Shown piece after piece: positions 44,649-57,791 of a stretch of 64,000 nt of DNA (the first letter of the stretch is position 1; the number at the start of each line of letters is the position of its first letter). Source of the stretch: Ceriagrion tenellum (lineage: Eukaryota; Arthropoda; Insecta; Odonata; Coenagrionidae); assembly GCA_963169105.1 (NCBI GenBank), contig OY720641.1, positions 79,931,496 to 79,995,495 of the forward strand, written 5' to 3'. The notes under the pieces are model-generated. The model worked only from the letters and a program-made list of their open reading frames with translations, did not search any database and was not told where the DNA came from. The position numbers and the translations under genes were made by a program.

Positions 44649-45589
44649 CAGTATGAATAGTTTTTCTGAAATAGTTTTCAGAATTCAAACGGACTCTTTA
44701 TACTGTACCCTTTCATCTTAGCAATAGTATACATTCATAAAATGGCCACACATGGGATATCATATCCATACTTTAGATTTTATATTTGTGTCCACGATGC
44801 TATTCATCGTGTGAAATGTTGATATTCTTCAATGCGGTGTCATAAATGCTATCTGGAACATATTAATCCACCTTCAATTCAAATTCAAAAATATTTCCTT
44901 TAACGGAGTCAGTAATTGGGTCCCCATATCCAGAGATATATTATACTGTAATCCCGGCATCAAAAAGAGTTACTTTAATTCTAACAGTCGTGACTCTTAT
45001 GATGAAACATGGAACAAGGGCGAGAATAATAATTTGAGAATAGGTCAATTACATTTTGAATCCAATGGTGGGAGGAAGAGTTGAGCTCTCAAAGTATGAA
45101 CGTTATGGTGAAAAAAGTGTGATTTAAGAGCCAGATAAAATGAAATTATAAAAGCAATGCACACTTGGAACAGATGAGAAGGTTCAAGCTCGCTAAGGAG
45201 TCCGGCAAATATAAACGACGCCGTCAAATTGTCCAGAGGAGCAGAAAAGATAATGGGGCGCGCTCATGGGTGGAATGACGGAAGTCATACTTCCCGTATT
45301 TCAAGAAAATACTTCCAAATTGCAAGGGACTACCTAAAGGATGGATAGACAACTGGCAGTTCATCCCAAGATCAGGACTTATTTTTAGTCGAATTATCGG
45401 ATCATCGGACCAAGTTAAGTGAAGCTTCTGGCGCCACTGAAAACCCAGGTAATGTCGAAATGGCTAAAATACAACAAACGCTGCTTCGACCTATAGGCGC
45501 TTTATTAAATGAGAGAGAAAAAGTTGTTGATTTATCCCTGAAGCCCAGAACAGGACACGGGTGGAATTTGAAAAATGTATCCACTTCTG
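44649..45589. other. No gene assigned
   Basis: A plus frame at 45460-45651 joins the LINE-D peptide at its end (LLCSKKFGLQTRK). Its beginning, up to about 45590, I could not match to LINE sequence. It may be a more diverged part of the same element. Confidence 0.4.
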
Positions 45590-46085
45590 AAAACTGTCAA
45601 AAAAGACAACTGCTGTGCTCAAAGAAGTTTGGACTACAAACCAGGAAATAGTGTGTGAAAACATTCGTGTGGAGCGTGGCACTCTATGGTTTGGAAGCGT
45701 GGTCTATTGGAAATGCTGACCAGAACGAACTTAAATCCTTCGAAGCCTGATGCTAAAGGAGAATGCTGAAGATACCATGTACGGACAAAATAAGAAATAA
45801 TGAAGTGTTCAGGAGAGTAAAAGAGGAAAGGACAATATGGAACACCATACAGGAAAGAATGTTCAGATGGATTGGACATGCCCTGAGACACAATGGGTTT
45901 GTGAAGAACTTAGTTGAAGATAAAATAGTAGGATAAGTCCCCAGACGAAGACCAAGGAATATGTTCATTGACTAAATGAAGAGGAACGAACATAGGAAGA
46001 GATACCGGGAAGTAAGGGAACTAGCATTAGATAGGGGAGGGTGGAGGGCTGCAGTCAGCCAATCTTAGGATTGAACAAGCCATTA
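45590..46085 (+). mobile_element. LINE-D copy, longest
   Basis: The plus strand reads LLCSKKFGLQTRK, KTFVWSVALYGLEAWSIG (45662-45715), a decayed FEA-RRML block, DKIRNNEVFRRVKEERTIWN, RWIGHALRHNGFVKN, a basic PRRRPRNMF block and RELALDRGGWRAAVSQS near the 3' end. Four stops or frameshifts interrupt it. The last 45 bases recur at 19330, 14090 and 59000, giving the family 3' end. Confidence 0.92.
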
Positions 46086-46292
46086 ATGAATGAATCCACT
46101 TCACTCTGTCGCAAGAACCTATTTACAATCGAAGAATGACAACAGTTTTTTAAAACTTTTCCGTGGTTATATTAAATTCAGTCAATTGATGCGCTGAGAA
46201 ATGCCTGGGAAATCTGTTTTCTTTTTTAATAACGACACGAACCATTCCTCAAAATTCTTATTGCCTGATTGAGCTTTCCCAAGGCTCATGAT

Positions 46293-46386
46293 TAGAAATG
46301 TTCCCGTCTGCTTTATGGCCACCTTTCGTTTCATATTCTCCCTCTTCTGCAGTTACCAGCACGAGTGGCATTGACGTGCCTTAACA
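46293..46386. repeat. Second copy of the 43402-43478 repeat
   Basis: TAGAAATGTTCCCGTCTGC through GAGTGGCATTGACGTGC matches the earlier copy, with a 15-base insertion in the middle here (around TTTCATATTCTCC). Confidence 0.88.
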
Positions 46387-46389
46387 GGA

Positions 46390-47040
46390 GGAGGTGGAGT
46401 GGGAAATGAAGGAGGCAGGTATATGAAGGAAATAATGTATTCACTCTCATTTGCTCCTCCACGTTGAATCGGAAATATCAAGCGCTTTTCATGTATTTCT
46501 CCCCGGATTTTTATTATTCCATCCCCGAGACCGGTCAGTCACGATAGTATTTCCAGCAAGGAATCTAAATTACACGTTGAGGGCGCGGATCTAAATGATT
46601 TTATGCGAGCACGCAAAATTCTTGGTGTGAGGCAGATTTAAAGGCGGGGTGGGGCGGAGGAAGAAGGGGGGGAATTTGGAGAGTCGGGGAGGGGGCGGGG
46701 AGGCGGAGGATATGAGGGTGGGAGGAGTAAAACACTGCAAAAGGGAGTGGAGAAGAATTTGTTCCCAAATTACCGCTCTCTCGTGCTTTACCTAACCTGC
46801 CCTTATCGATTCTGCGGGGATTTCCCTCCCTTTTTCCGAAATACTCGTGGTAGAAATGTGGGTTGGAGGAAAAGGAGGACAGAAGGAGATTTTGGGGGAG
46901 GGGAAATATGAAAAAAAGGAAAAAGGAATGACGCCAGGCTTTCAAGGAAATGCGATAAATTTTCCCAAATCACGATTCCCTCAGGTTCGGGAAAATTGCT
47001 CAGATAGATGAATGATTGATTATATCCTCTCTCCATGCAT
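46390..47040. other. Purine-rich and GC-rich patch
   Basis: The 46620-46940 part is G/A-rich on the plus strand, with GGGGCGGAGG-type runs. Two overlapping minus frames (114 and 82 codons) are Pro/Ser-rich translations of this composition and have no domain. Confidence 0.45.
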
Positions 47041-49369
47041 TGAGAAATCACTATAATAGCCCCTTACGGCCTGCTTCCTTTCTTCCCGTTCGAACACCTC
47101 ATGGCGTGGTCTAACGCATGCGGGAGTGGTCAATTTGTTTCCCCGTGAACTCAGCAGTAGTAATTGCTGACTTACCCCGCGATTTCTCTGGAATGTTTCA
47201 TAAGCACGAACTTAAGGTTTCCTAAGGTGGACAGCCTTGCAAAAATCATTCGATTGGCTGTAAAATTGTCATTTTAATCTCGCTATGCGTTAAATAACCG
47301 AATATATTTCCTTTTATTGGGTCTTTGGATATGAAAAACTTAAACATATCATTTGTTATATTCTTAGATAATATTATTCTCATTTATCTTTTGCTTGCCT
47401 GGCAACAACGTAATATGTTTTTTCCCCGCGTTTTCATGAAATTTATTCCATATCTATCTCCCAGTCATAAATTTCAAAAATATTTCATTCATTTCTCTAC
47501 TACAAGAATAAATATTTGACAAGAAGATTAAGTGTCGCAAGAATTTCGCTATTTTCTTGTTGGCAAATAAATTTTAAGTGTAAAACTTCTTATCACGGAG
47601 TATGAAGTATTGTACTTGTCATTGAGGTGCTTATCATACACTTTCATCACAATGTTAATCCTATGTCTCCCTCTCGTGTTACCAAATTCAGTTTTTCTAT
47701 TTTCCATTGTGATGTAAATTGTGAGAATGTAGATTATGGTGATAAGTATCCTGAGCAGTACTCTGGTAAATTAGGTTGAAAATTGTGGGCATAGAATAAT
47801 ATATACGGCTGCTGTATGCAAGTGAGATTTATATAGATCTAGCGTACTTATAAATTATTATAGCGAGAGCTTAAGTTACCCTCTAAAGACCTTACGACTA
47901 TTTTCTGGATTGCATTATTCATTACTTTTGGGTAAAACATTATTTCTCTACTTGGTTTATTGTCGCACCATAATCGGGGAAAAGAATATACGCAGGACAT
48001 CTAAGAGCAAGGGTAATGTAATGGTAGGTACATGTATTTCCCCATATATATGATAATTAAAATAAATAACAAATTTAAACAAACGAAGGAGCTTTAGGTG
48101 GCTCATTCATTTGGCAAAGGTAACTCGATGTATGTGATTTTGAATCTATTTCGACTCTAACGACGTCATTGTATTTATTTATATATTTTGTTTTTTTGTC
48201 AATTTTGGATTGATTAATAGGATTGACGCTATCCCTCTGATAATCTTCCGTAGACTCATTTCAGGCCTCATCTGATATTTTATTCAGGTCAGCTTACTTA
48301 CTACTTCTAGACCTTTTATTCGAAATGTTATCATTCACACCCATCCCAGTCCCTCTCCACTTCATATATCTTGGAGTAAGTAATATCCGTTTGCTGATTT
48401 TTTTCATTCAATAGTTTTCCTGTCTCTGGTTCTTCAAACAATGATGATTCTTTTCATTCCATGCCATGCACACCATCTTTTGCCTTCGTTTTTAGCGCCT
48501 AACCATATACTCCTCCAGTCCTTTATGTTTTTCTTTCCAATGGCCCCTACATTACTCATGAGCTCTGTTTTACGCAGCTTCCTCTTCTGATTAAGATCTT
48601 GTATGAAATATCATCTCCTAGTTCCTTAATAGAAATGGGTGGTCCAGTAATGCAAATAGTTTGTAATTGAGAAATTGTAGATTTGTGTCAGCGTTTTAAA
48701 TAGTTGCACAGAAAGTAAATGATGATTCATAGTCATATTTGGAAAACTCTTTAACAACAATTCAAGATCTCATAACAGCCCTATATCGGTTTTTGGAGAT
48801 ATATTACTAAAAGGGCCTTCAGTATTTACACCAAGGGCTGATTTCCTATGAGTAGTGTAGTACAGGAACTGGTCATCATCAGCTGTCATCACTTGAAAGT
48901 CATTATTTTTCTGCAGCTCTCCGCTCTTCTCTACTTTTAGCTAATTGTTTTATTCACCACCTTTTCATTTAATTGTCCCTAAGAATCTGTGTGACCGTTC
49001 ATCTTGATTAATCTTCTCATATATTTCTTTTTCAACATTTCCTTAAGATCCTATTCAGCCAGTCTGTCTCTCTATCTTTTTAAGAGTTTTCACTTTTCAT
49101 ATTTTCTCTCAAAGCCTATGAAGGATATATTTACGGTATTAATCAATAAATGAGATTCTATGTTCGATTATCATTGTCAGGCGTTCGAAAATCATATAAA
49201 AAACTTACATTTTGAGCTCTGGGCGCGGAAATCACAAATCGTTTGCCATGGAATGCAAATTCCTTTTTTTTTATGTTGACGCTTTATAGAGAGGCGGATA
49301 GTTGTCTCCCTTGCAATAAAAACACGTCTTCGTCGGAATAATTGTCATTTTCGTTCGTTGACGATTAGA
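47041..49369. other. AT-rich stretch; possible decayed LINE on minus strand at 48250-49100
   Basis: On the minus strand around 48480-48600 the string KTELMSNVGAIGKKNIKDW followed by RSIWLGAKNEGKRWCAWHG is open. Near 48900 a REERRAAEK end resembles LINE ORF2 tails. The match is by eye only and weak. The rest shows nothing. Confidence 0.25.
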
Positions 49370-49990
49370 CTTTCGTGGCCGCCACCAGGTGCATCAAAAA
49401 GGTTCTCTCTCTTCCCATTTCGTCCACAAAATCCTTTTCCCTACGAAAGACCCATTCTCCGATGGAAGGGTCGATGATAAAGCCACCCCATATACCGCTA
49501 GACCTCAAACCTCAGTGGACTGGGGCTGTTTGCTCCTTGCCAGGCCGCGGGTGGTGGGTTAGGATGGAGGACGCGGGGTGAGGGGAAAGAGGGAGGGAGG
49601 GGGGGGGAAGCCGCCCACCCCATATCACTCGGGGCCGTCGTCCCGAAGCTAGAATTCCGTCGTCACCACGCGCTGTAGCAACCTATTTACGCTCCCGTTT
49701 GTGGAGTTCACGGGGTGACCGATGCTTTTCATCGTATGGAGGAAAATGATCACTTGCCAGCGTATATTGAACCCCCTCCGTGCGTGGGCATGCTGCACTC
49801 TATTGCTGCGCCCGCATACTCCAATCAGAGGAAATTGCGGAGGAGAATCAATTGCTTATATTGTTCCGTTCCGTAGAATTGCATCAGCTCGATGTCGGGC
49901 AGAGTGAAATCTCCGCCCGGAACGGAGCCGAGTTTTTCCTGGAAACCAAAGAAATTTTGATCACGGGATTCTGGGTATTGAAGGAGTGTG
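49370..49990. other. GC-rich patch
   Basis: Plus frames at 49375-49581 and 49722-50001 have no domain that I recognise. A G run at about 49588-49610 precedes a CCGCCCACCCC block. The edges to AT-rich DNA are sharp. Confidence 0.35.
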
Positions 49991-52900
49991 ATGGAGATTG
50001 ACGTAATCTCTCTAAAAGCCGTCGCTCAAAATAAGTAATAGGGTTTTATTTGAGCGTTTTCTGAGATTTCGTGATAAAATGCGGTCGCGGGATAAACTAT
50101 GTATCTTGATGTCACGCATATTTCACGATTTGCTGAATTAATCAACTATACATCATTAGATTAATGAAACTTTGTAGTAAAGCAGATTTTTTTTCCTCAG
50201 TGCACCGATTTCACCGCAACGGTGAGACTATTGGGTATATTTTTCGCACAATCACACAGCGTGCATATTCATTATAGGGAGTTTTTTAATTGGGTAGAGT
50301 TAGAACAAACCGCTGTGAAATGTACACAAATTATCCATTCAGTGGTAATGGATTAACATTCTAAAAATCCATTATTGTAGAAAAGTATTAATTCAAAAAT
50401 ACGTACGTTTTCAGAGATTTATTTAATTTGATGATATATTTTGATTTATAAATTTATGTTCAGTAATTTAATAGCGAGATACACTCAGTTTCATTATTTT
50501 ATGGCCATGTATGTTAACGAACTTGGAGCCTGAAACCATGGAATTGGTCACTTCTTTGATTGTAAATACTAAACTATCGTTTTAATAACAAAAGAAAAAT
50601 ATTTGTTTTTCGCCCATAAGTTTCATAATCGTTGTGTGTGAATTCTCAGAAGTTCGTATTAGTTATTGTTGATAAATTAAAAAATAATTAACGCAGCATT
50701 CAGTGGCGTCAAATATTAAATAATCGCTTCTAGCCTCTTCTTTTACTCCCATATTTGGTTGTTTAACTACCACCTAAAATTTCCCTTCGCATTTACTATA
50801 ATTTACTATTTTCTGCTTCTGTTCAACCTTTACAATATATTTTCAACTTTTCTCTTTTTACCCCCCTCTCTTCCAACCAATTGTTATTTTTTTCTCCTGG
50901 AAACCATGAAAGTTTTGTTTTAATCTTATAAATAAAATTCAATTAATATTATACCTTCTGTCATCCTTATCACTTTCAGAAAAGAATTTAATAATAGTTT
51001 GGTGAATTTACTACTGTCCATTCTGTAGGTTCTGTCGCCATCAAAACCGAACATTGCATTCCCTATCGGGTCGAATAATTTTTTTACTTTTCTCATTTTG
51101 TTTTTTATTTTTCTCATTTGCATCTTTACTGATTTTATTATGTGATAAAACTCGTATTCTCTGGATTAGTTTTTCCAGGTTTTTTTAGTAACCTTTATTA
51201 ACTTCTGTCCCGTACCTTTTATCTCATTTCTAATTTGAGACAACATATTCGGTACCTTACTAACTTTCGAGCGTCATCATTGTATTTTGGTATTCCAATT
51301 TTGATAATCGGGGATAATGATTGGGTTGATTAAAGAGTGTTTAAAATATTGTAAATACATTTATTTAAATTTTTGACGTGTTCATTTTAGAATACAAATG
51401 ATATTTTTTGAGTCTGATCAGGGTATTTGTCGCATACTTTTATGTTATTTTCTCTCTAAATATAATTTAGAAAATATTTTTTCTTACGCTGGCTATTCTC
51501 CTATGTATTTGCCGGCGTAGGAGCAGCTGTCATGTGCATAAAGTATTTTCAAATAGCTAAAAGATTTTTGCTTGGTAATTTTTAAATTTGCTCCTCATCT
51601 GTCATAGAACTTGCTCGTTGCACTACTTCCCGTAAAAGTCTTGGTTTGATTCAGGAGAGGTAAGTTTTTGTGGCTAAGATAAATCATCGATGGCTTAGTA
51701 GCAAATACTCGCTTCATTGTGCCCATTTCAATATTAACATTAATGAAAATTTGAAATTTAATAGTTCATTATGCCTACAATATACAACAATATTTTATAC
51801 TACTGGATATATTCTGTGAATATTCATTATTTTTCATAACCCTTATGAATTCCAATGCACTCTATGTTTTTCCCTCATTAAACTCAATATTTCGGCAGAA
51901 ATACAAGAATTTCTTACATTTCACGAATATCCGTGAAATATTAGGTCCCATTGATTCGAAAATTCGGAGATTCGGTTATTTAGAAAGAGGAATTAATACA
52001 TTACATATTTGCGTATTTTATTAATTCCGATATTTATTGATGAATGTGAAAATGAATATTTTGTATGAACGCATCGGTGGAGAATGGTTATTTCATTGCG
52101 GGTTTATAAACTCTATCCTAGCATATGTTTTAAAATGCCATCAAAATATTAAGTCAAACACAAATTATTTGGATGTGGATTCTGCCTTCAATACTCACAA
52201 ACATGTTTTGCGCGTTGTTCATAATTCTTATTTTCGTATTGAATTCTTTTAATGCAACCACTGATATGTTTGACTATGTCCGTTAATTATTTATTTTACT
52301 TCTTCAAAATAATTCCTGGTGTTTCACGTTTAGAAGTGGCGACTGCTTTTCTCCTAAACGTGTCTTACGAATACTGTACTAATCTATTTCATATTTTACG
52401 AATTTTTATGTGTTGAAAAAAAACGATTGCACATTGGACGGTAACTATTGAAAATTACTTCTAAAAATTGCATCCGTTAGGTAATCAGAGAAGTAAACAT
52501 GCATAAATATGAACCAATACTTCTCAAAACTAAAATATACTCTTAACGTTAAAAATCTGCCTATCAATATATTTCCATCGAAGTCTGAATGCAAATTCTG
52601 CATAAAAGCATGGAAGTAGTATTGATACACGAAAGAAGTTTTCTACGTGCAATTCTTGTTAAGGAATATTAGTCTCATAAACTTTTCTCCCTTTCGTTGT
52701 AGAGCAGGAGTGGATATGAAATCTTGCCCTCACGCCTGAATGCTCCAGATCTCTACCTTTATAAACTTTCTAAGGGTTGACGCCTCACTTTTGAAAGCTC
52801 ATAATAAATGCCTAGCTACTCCTTCGTGTTAAAAATGCGAATGTCATTAGTCAGAGAACTTGAAGTTTATGGGTTTCTGTGACTGGAATGCTATTTTGAA

Positions 52901-53714
52901 TATTTTTAGACGGATATGACATATACGAACATACCTTATTAATAAAATGTCTCATTTTTAGACTATTTTCATATTCAATAAAAGTTAAGCGTTTCCTAGC
53001 TTCTAAGCTAGATCTTCGAAATAGTATTTTGATATAAAAATGTTCATTCTGATATTACTTGGGAAAAACGGTCTGATAAAAGAAAGGACAAGTGAGTCAT
53101 AGTGATAATTATCATGAATTATATTCTAGGAAAAGAGAAAATTCTTTTATCACATAACATTTACACACATATAAGACAAATTTTATGTTGCTGGGAAAAT
53201 GTTTTCCTGCAACTACTGTCACTTGGTAGCTAATTATTAGACATTTCAAAATTTTAGGCAAAACCGATGGTCATGAAAGACAGCATTTGTCTTTTTACGG
53301 CGAGCATCTTCCCTAAAGCGACCTCAAGGAGCTCGGCATCAGGAGCGAAAAACCAGCCGTTGTATCCGGTATGAGCCTACTTTTATGCATCATTGTATGG
53401 CTAAAATATATGGCTTTAATTATTTAAATGCCTGCTTTTCTATATCAATAAACGTTCAATATGTATTCTATAAAGGAATTAAATTTTTTGAGAAATTAAA
53501 AGGGGAATCATAATCGAATGACTGGATGCCATTGCTTTCCTAATATTACATCAGTCATACGTCACTAATATACTCGAACTAGTGTCTTATTAAGCTGATT
53601 AGGACTGAAAACTCCAGCAGGATGGCTGGAGAAGCCGATATTCATAAAAGACATTAGCACTCATGATGAATACGCAAATAATGTCTGTAGTGGATTTCGT
53701 TTCATATCTTCTAT
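49991..53714. other. Long AT-rich stretch, no feature seen
   Basis: About 3.7 kb without a recognisable repeat, TIR or coding frame. The longest frames are 60-71 codons and unassigned. It is the longest stretch of the window without an identified element. Confidence 0.45.
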
Positions 53715-53860
53715 TGTTACCAGTTGCTTCTACATTTGCATCTACGAAATACCGTGTAAGTTAATGCCAGGGTGAGTGGCACGGGGTGATTCTACATCGG
53801 GCATGCAGCACTCATCTCAGTTTAAATTAGAAACACACACTATGCCCTGGCCGCTAGGCG
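53715..53860 (-). mobile_element. Possible LINE-B-like 3' tail
   Basis: CATTTGCATCTACGAAATACCG followed by GCCAGGGTGAGTGGCACGG resembles the LINE-B tail CATCTACATAATATCCCG and its CGTGTGGCAGG block at 23150-23210, at much lower identity. 53790-53860 also resembles 40270-40350. Confidence 0.35.
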
Positions 53861-55219
53861 CAGGCCAAAAGCAGATATCATAGCATGGTCAGACCAGAAA
53901 CTTAGAGAGTGGCACTCAGGATAAAATGCTATCAAGCTACGCTAGTTATGATAAAACCAATTTTTAATATTATTAATACGATTTCATACGAATTGATAAA
54001 TAACCCCACAAGGTAGAGTACCTTGCAGAAAGCTGAATCATCATGGAAATTTCATTCTGGGTGGGATGTTAGTAAATAGTAAAACATATTCGTAAAAATA
54101 TCACCGTATTTGTATGTAGTTGATTTCTGGTTAAAATTTATAAAAATTGTACTTATTAATCATGGGATTTTTTCAATTTATAGTTTGAAAATAGACTTGG
54201 TGTAACAATTTTTAGAGGCTTGAATACTATATACATATGAGAATATGAATAATTTTTTATGCTTATACCTTAAAATCCATCGACTACTTCTTTCATTTAA
54301 TCCTAAAAACCTTGAAAAAGTTGGAATTAAGTTAAATTAAAGCCGCTTTAAAATAACTTGCAGAAAAAATCCCGGTCAATTTGCGCAGGTTCTCATTTGC
54401 GCTCGGTTAAGAACCCACCAACCGCTCTCCGAATCAAATCCCATGGCAGGCCCTCATAGTATGCTACGAGGCAAGGGCCTCGTCGAGCGAAATCCACCTC
54501 TCTCTCTCCGTTTTCCGCTAACGGTCTGTTTATCCAAACGTCCTAGACTGCTGTCCACTCTCGTTTCGTGATTTCGCCCTTGAAAAGGAGACTACAGGAG
54601 GCTACTGCCGCGGGTTTGATTTCCGAATGTTTGCCCTACTTGGCCGTGAGGCACTCGCCGGGAGCGGTGCGGCGATTGGGGGGGCGGGAGAGGGGGCTCG
54701 ATGAGGGAAACTCATTGTCGAGAATGAGGACACAACGGTGGGGCGTGGGGGGGGAGGGAGGGAGGGGGGTTCAGCGTTAATGTAACCTGGGGAGGGGAGA
54801 GATGGGAATATATATGTATATGTCGGAGAGAGTGGTGGAGATTGCTTAGGTGGGAGGGTAAAAAAGGTTGTGCGTTTGGAGAGGAAACTTGATAGGAGGA
54901 GGTACTGAATGAGTTCGAGGGAGCATATATCCATAAAGTTTTGGAAGAGAGGTTTGCTAAAGCTTTGTAAACACCAATGTGGAAATTACTGGGGAAAAAC
55001 TTAATTGAAAATAAATTTTGCGGACCAAAAATTGCGTTGTATGCGGTGTATCGTAAAATTCAATTATTCTTAGTTTCCTTTTTCCTCCTTTTAATTAACT
55101 TCTACAAAATATAACTAATACTTAGCTAAGAAAACCTCTACCCTATCTGGGAAAAACGTCCAAATCTACTCTCAAAACAAGCATATTCTTAGGTTTTGAA
55201 TTCTTAAATGGGTTGCTTG
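53861..55219. other. No gene assigned; GC- and G-rich patch at 54380-54930
   Basis: The 54650-54900 part is strongly G-rich on the plus strand (GGGGGGGAGGGAGG-type runs), giving a long Pro/Ser-rich minus frame (110 codons) without a domain. Confidence 0.4.
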
Positions 55220-56043
55220 TTAAACTGGTATTGGGTAAACCAGACATTAAACTATACTTCCTATTTGTGAACTCCCTTCCCTTCCTATCTATCTTGGCGA
55301 AACCATGTTCAAGTCATCTGCAATAAGATTAATATGATCCTGTTTCAGCTAAAAACTCGTAAAAACCTTTTGCCCTCTCATACCCGCAAGCAACTTGTAT
55401 CCTCGCTAATATTCCCCATATTGATTATTGCTGTCTTATTTATCATGACCTAACTGAAGAGAATAATACCATGATTCAACGGCAATTAAATATGTGTGTC
55501 AGGTTCATTTATGATCTAAAAAAAGATGATCATATATCTCCTTATTTTACTAGATTACAATGGCTTAAAGTTAAAACAAGGAGGGAATACATTCTTGCCT
55601 CTTCTTTAAATAAACTCTTCAAATGTCAATCCTGAATATATTATGCAATATTTTCAGCCTAAGGAGAAAAACCGAAATGCAGCAACCCGAATGTCACCAG
55701 ACTTTTTAATTGTCCCACTTCATCGAATCACTACATTCAATAAATCTTTTTCTGTTGTAGGGACAAGGATATGGAATAGTACTCCTGAATTAATAAAAAT
55801 TTCTAATTCGCTGATGGCATTCAAAAACATATTGTTTAATAAAATGCTATTGTAGGGAAAAATTTAATTCACCAATATGCTTGTTTTTTTTTTCTTTGTT
55901 GCCATTATTATTTCATTTTTTGCTTGTACCAACTTTTTCTGAGAATATCTCTTTGTACTTGAGCTCTAATATAAATGTATACATGTATGTTCTTAGTGGA
56001 TCAAGTGGTCCAAGAACAATAAATATTTCTTTATCTTTATACT
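55220..56043 (+). mobile_element. LINE-E 3' end
   Basis: The plus strand reads WRNHVQVICNKINMILFQL, LPSHTRKQLVSSLIFPILDY (about 55370-55430), CCLIYHDL, RQLNMCVRFIYDLKKDDHIS, LQWLKVKTRREYILASSL, then after a frameshift NRNAATRMSPDFLIVPLHR and SVVGTRIWNSTPELI. This is the thumb-to-C-terminal region of a Jockey/I-like LINE. The 3' end has an AATAAATATTTC block near 56020. The peptide is unlike LINE-A to LINE-D. One stop and one frameshift near 55630 break it. Confidence 0.9.
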
Positions 56044-57617
56044 TTCTATTTGAAAATTTCCAGATGATGTGAGTTCCATTTCATTTTATGTGAGTGTAAA
56101 AAGTATTTAGTTTTACCGATCCTTTGAGGACAAAAGGCTGCTCACTTTTCAAACTAGTCGAAAAGTTATGGCGAGTTTCAGCGGCCATTAGATCTGAATT
56201 TAGCGTACGGACGAGGGCAGTGATGATTGCAAGGGGTAAAAACGCAGTGCGTTTGAATGGATACCTGTCGTATAGTGTGGAATTTAAGATAAAGTCTTAG
56301 AATGGATGTACTGATAAAGTTGCGGGGAGAAATTTAATAGTTAGAATCTCTTCAAACCATACATGCTGTTAAAAAAAGTAGAGAGACAACTCTTAAATAT
56401 AGGGAAATAATGTATATAGGCATAGTGCTGCATACTATGCGTGGTAAACGATAAGTGTTTGCAGTGAGCCATTATCGGGATTCACGCCAGATTTAAATCT
56501 TTTCACTCTGAAAATTTTAATCTCATGTTAGTGAATTTCTGTCCGCACTTAATTATCTTTCACCAAAACCACAAAAAAATTGCTATGAAAATTAGAAATC
56601 CTGTGTAGCATGGTGGTTGCGCACATATCCCGCTAATTACTGGCCTGTGGTTTGTTTCCGGTGAGACTGAATATTTATTTTATCATGGTTATTTCCACCA
56701 ATTTCCATCCTCAGCAAGAGAATGAATATGATATTATGCTCACAAGTTCCCCAAAGATACATTAAAACAAACAATTGGTTCACCAACTTTGGCGAGCGAA
56801 AAATTGCCAATATAACTCAAACTAAAAAGTTTTAGATAGTGAAAGCATTTCAGAAATGTCATTGCTCAATGGAAAAAGGAATTACTTGTCACGGCCTGAG
56901 CGAAATGATTTATTTAATTTTATATGATATTTATTTTGATGATTTTATATATATCTCAATTGTTTAGGCTTTATTCATACGATGGTGGTGCAAGATGGAG
57001 ACAATAATATTAAGCGTGCTAGAGGTTATGTGAATTTTTTTCATGGCTGTGTATCAGCGAAGACAATTTAAGAACATCGGGTGAAACAGATATGCATAGG
57101 GATTGTGTTCTCATTGCTTACCATTCGTGATTATGACCATAGCAGTTTGAGATGTTAATTCAGCTTATACATATTTAATTGTCGTTCATAATGAGGTCTC
57201 CAATTGCTCTCTCTTATACCACTCATATTAATGGATTTTCGAGGACTCACTGCTGCATGCTCTGGTGTTGGCTATTGGGATACTACCTATTGTGGATATT
57301 TTAAAATTGAGTTGGTCGGAACTAGTTTTTGTCCGCATACAGATTTGCGTGGAGTTTAATATAGTTGTATTTATCGATGGTATTTACATTGTGTTTCAGG
57401 AGGAGGAGTAAGGGAAAGTCCTTGTTATAATTGTTTTCCCAAAGAACATCGGATCGAAACCACGTACTTACTGCTGTGAACCACGCTGTGATGATGCAGA
57501 AATTTTGTCAGAAACCTTCAGCAGTCACCATGGAAACGCCACAATATAATGTTGTGCACATGTTCAAAGTAAGTAAAAATTTGAATGATTTAAGATTTTT
57601 CCGGTGTATTATATTTA
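56044..57617. other. AT-rich stretch, no feature seen
   Basis: Nothing recognised. A 75-codon plus frame at 57431-57658 runs into the next fold-back element. Confidence 0.4.
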
Positions 57618-57791
57618 AATATCTTTCTCGGGCTTCGCACCGGGTAATGTTTTCATAATCCGCCGACGTTTCGGAAAACGACTTGCTTTCCATTTTTTCA
57701 ACATGTGCCTTGAAAATGGAAAACAAGTCGTTTTCCGAAACGTCGGCGGATTATGAAAACATTACCCGGTGCGAGGCCCGAGAAAGATATT
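57618..57791. repeat. Fold-back element with hammerhead-like core (copy 11)
   Basis: Arms of about 79 bases (57618-57696 and 57713-57791) are almost perfectly complementary. On the plus strand of the right arm: GCC, TTGAAAAT, a long hairpin GGAAAAC..GTTTTCC, GAA, ACGT, C, GGC. GCC/GGC makes stem I, and ACGT is the self-complementary stem III. Only the first core base and G8 differ from the core (T for C, A for G). The outer arm GCACCGGGTAATGTTTTC is not found in other copies. Confidence 0.92.

Noticed and set aside
57431..57658. 75-codon plus frame
   Set aside because: It runs into the inverted arm at 57618, and its opposite-strand partner frame is equally open.
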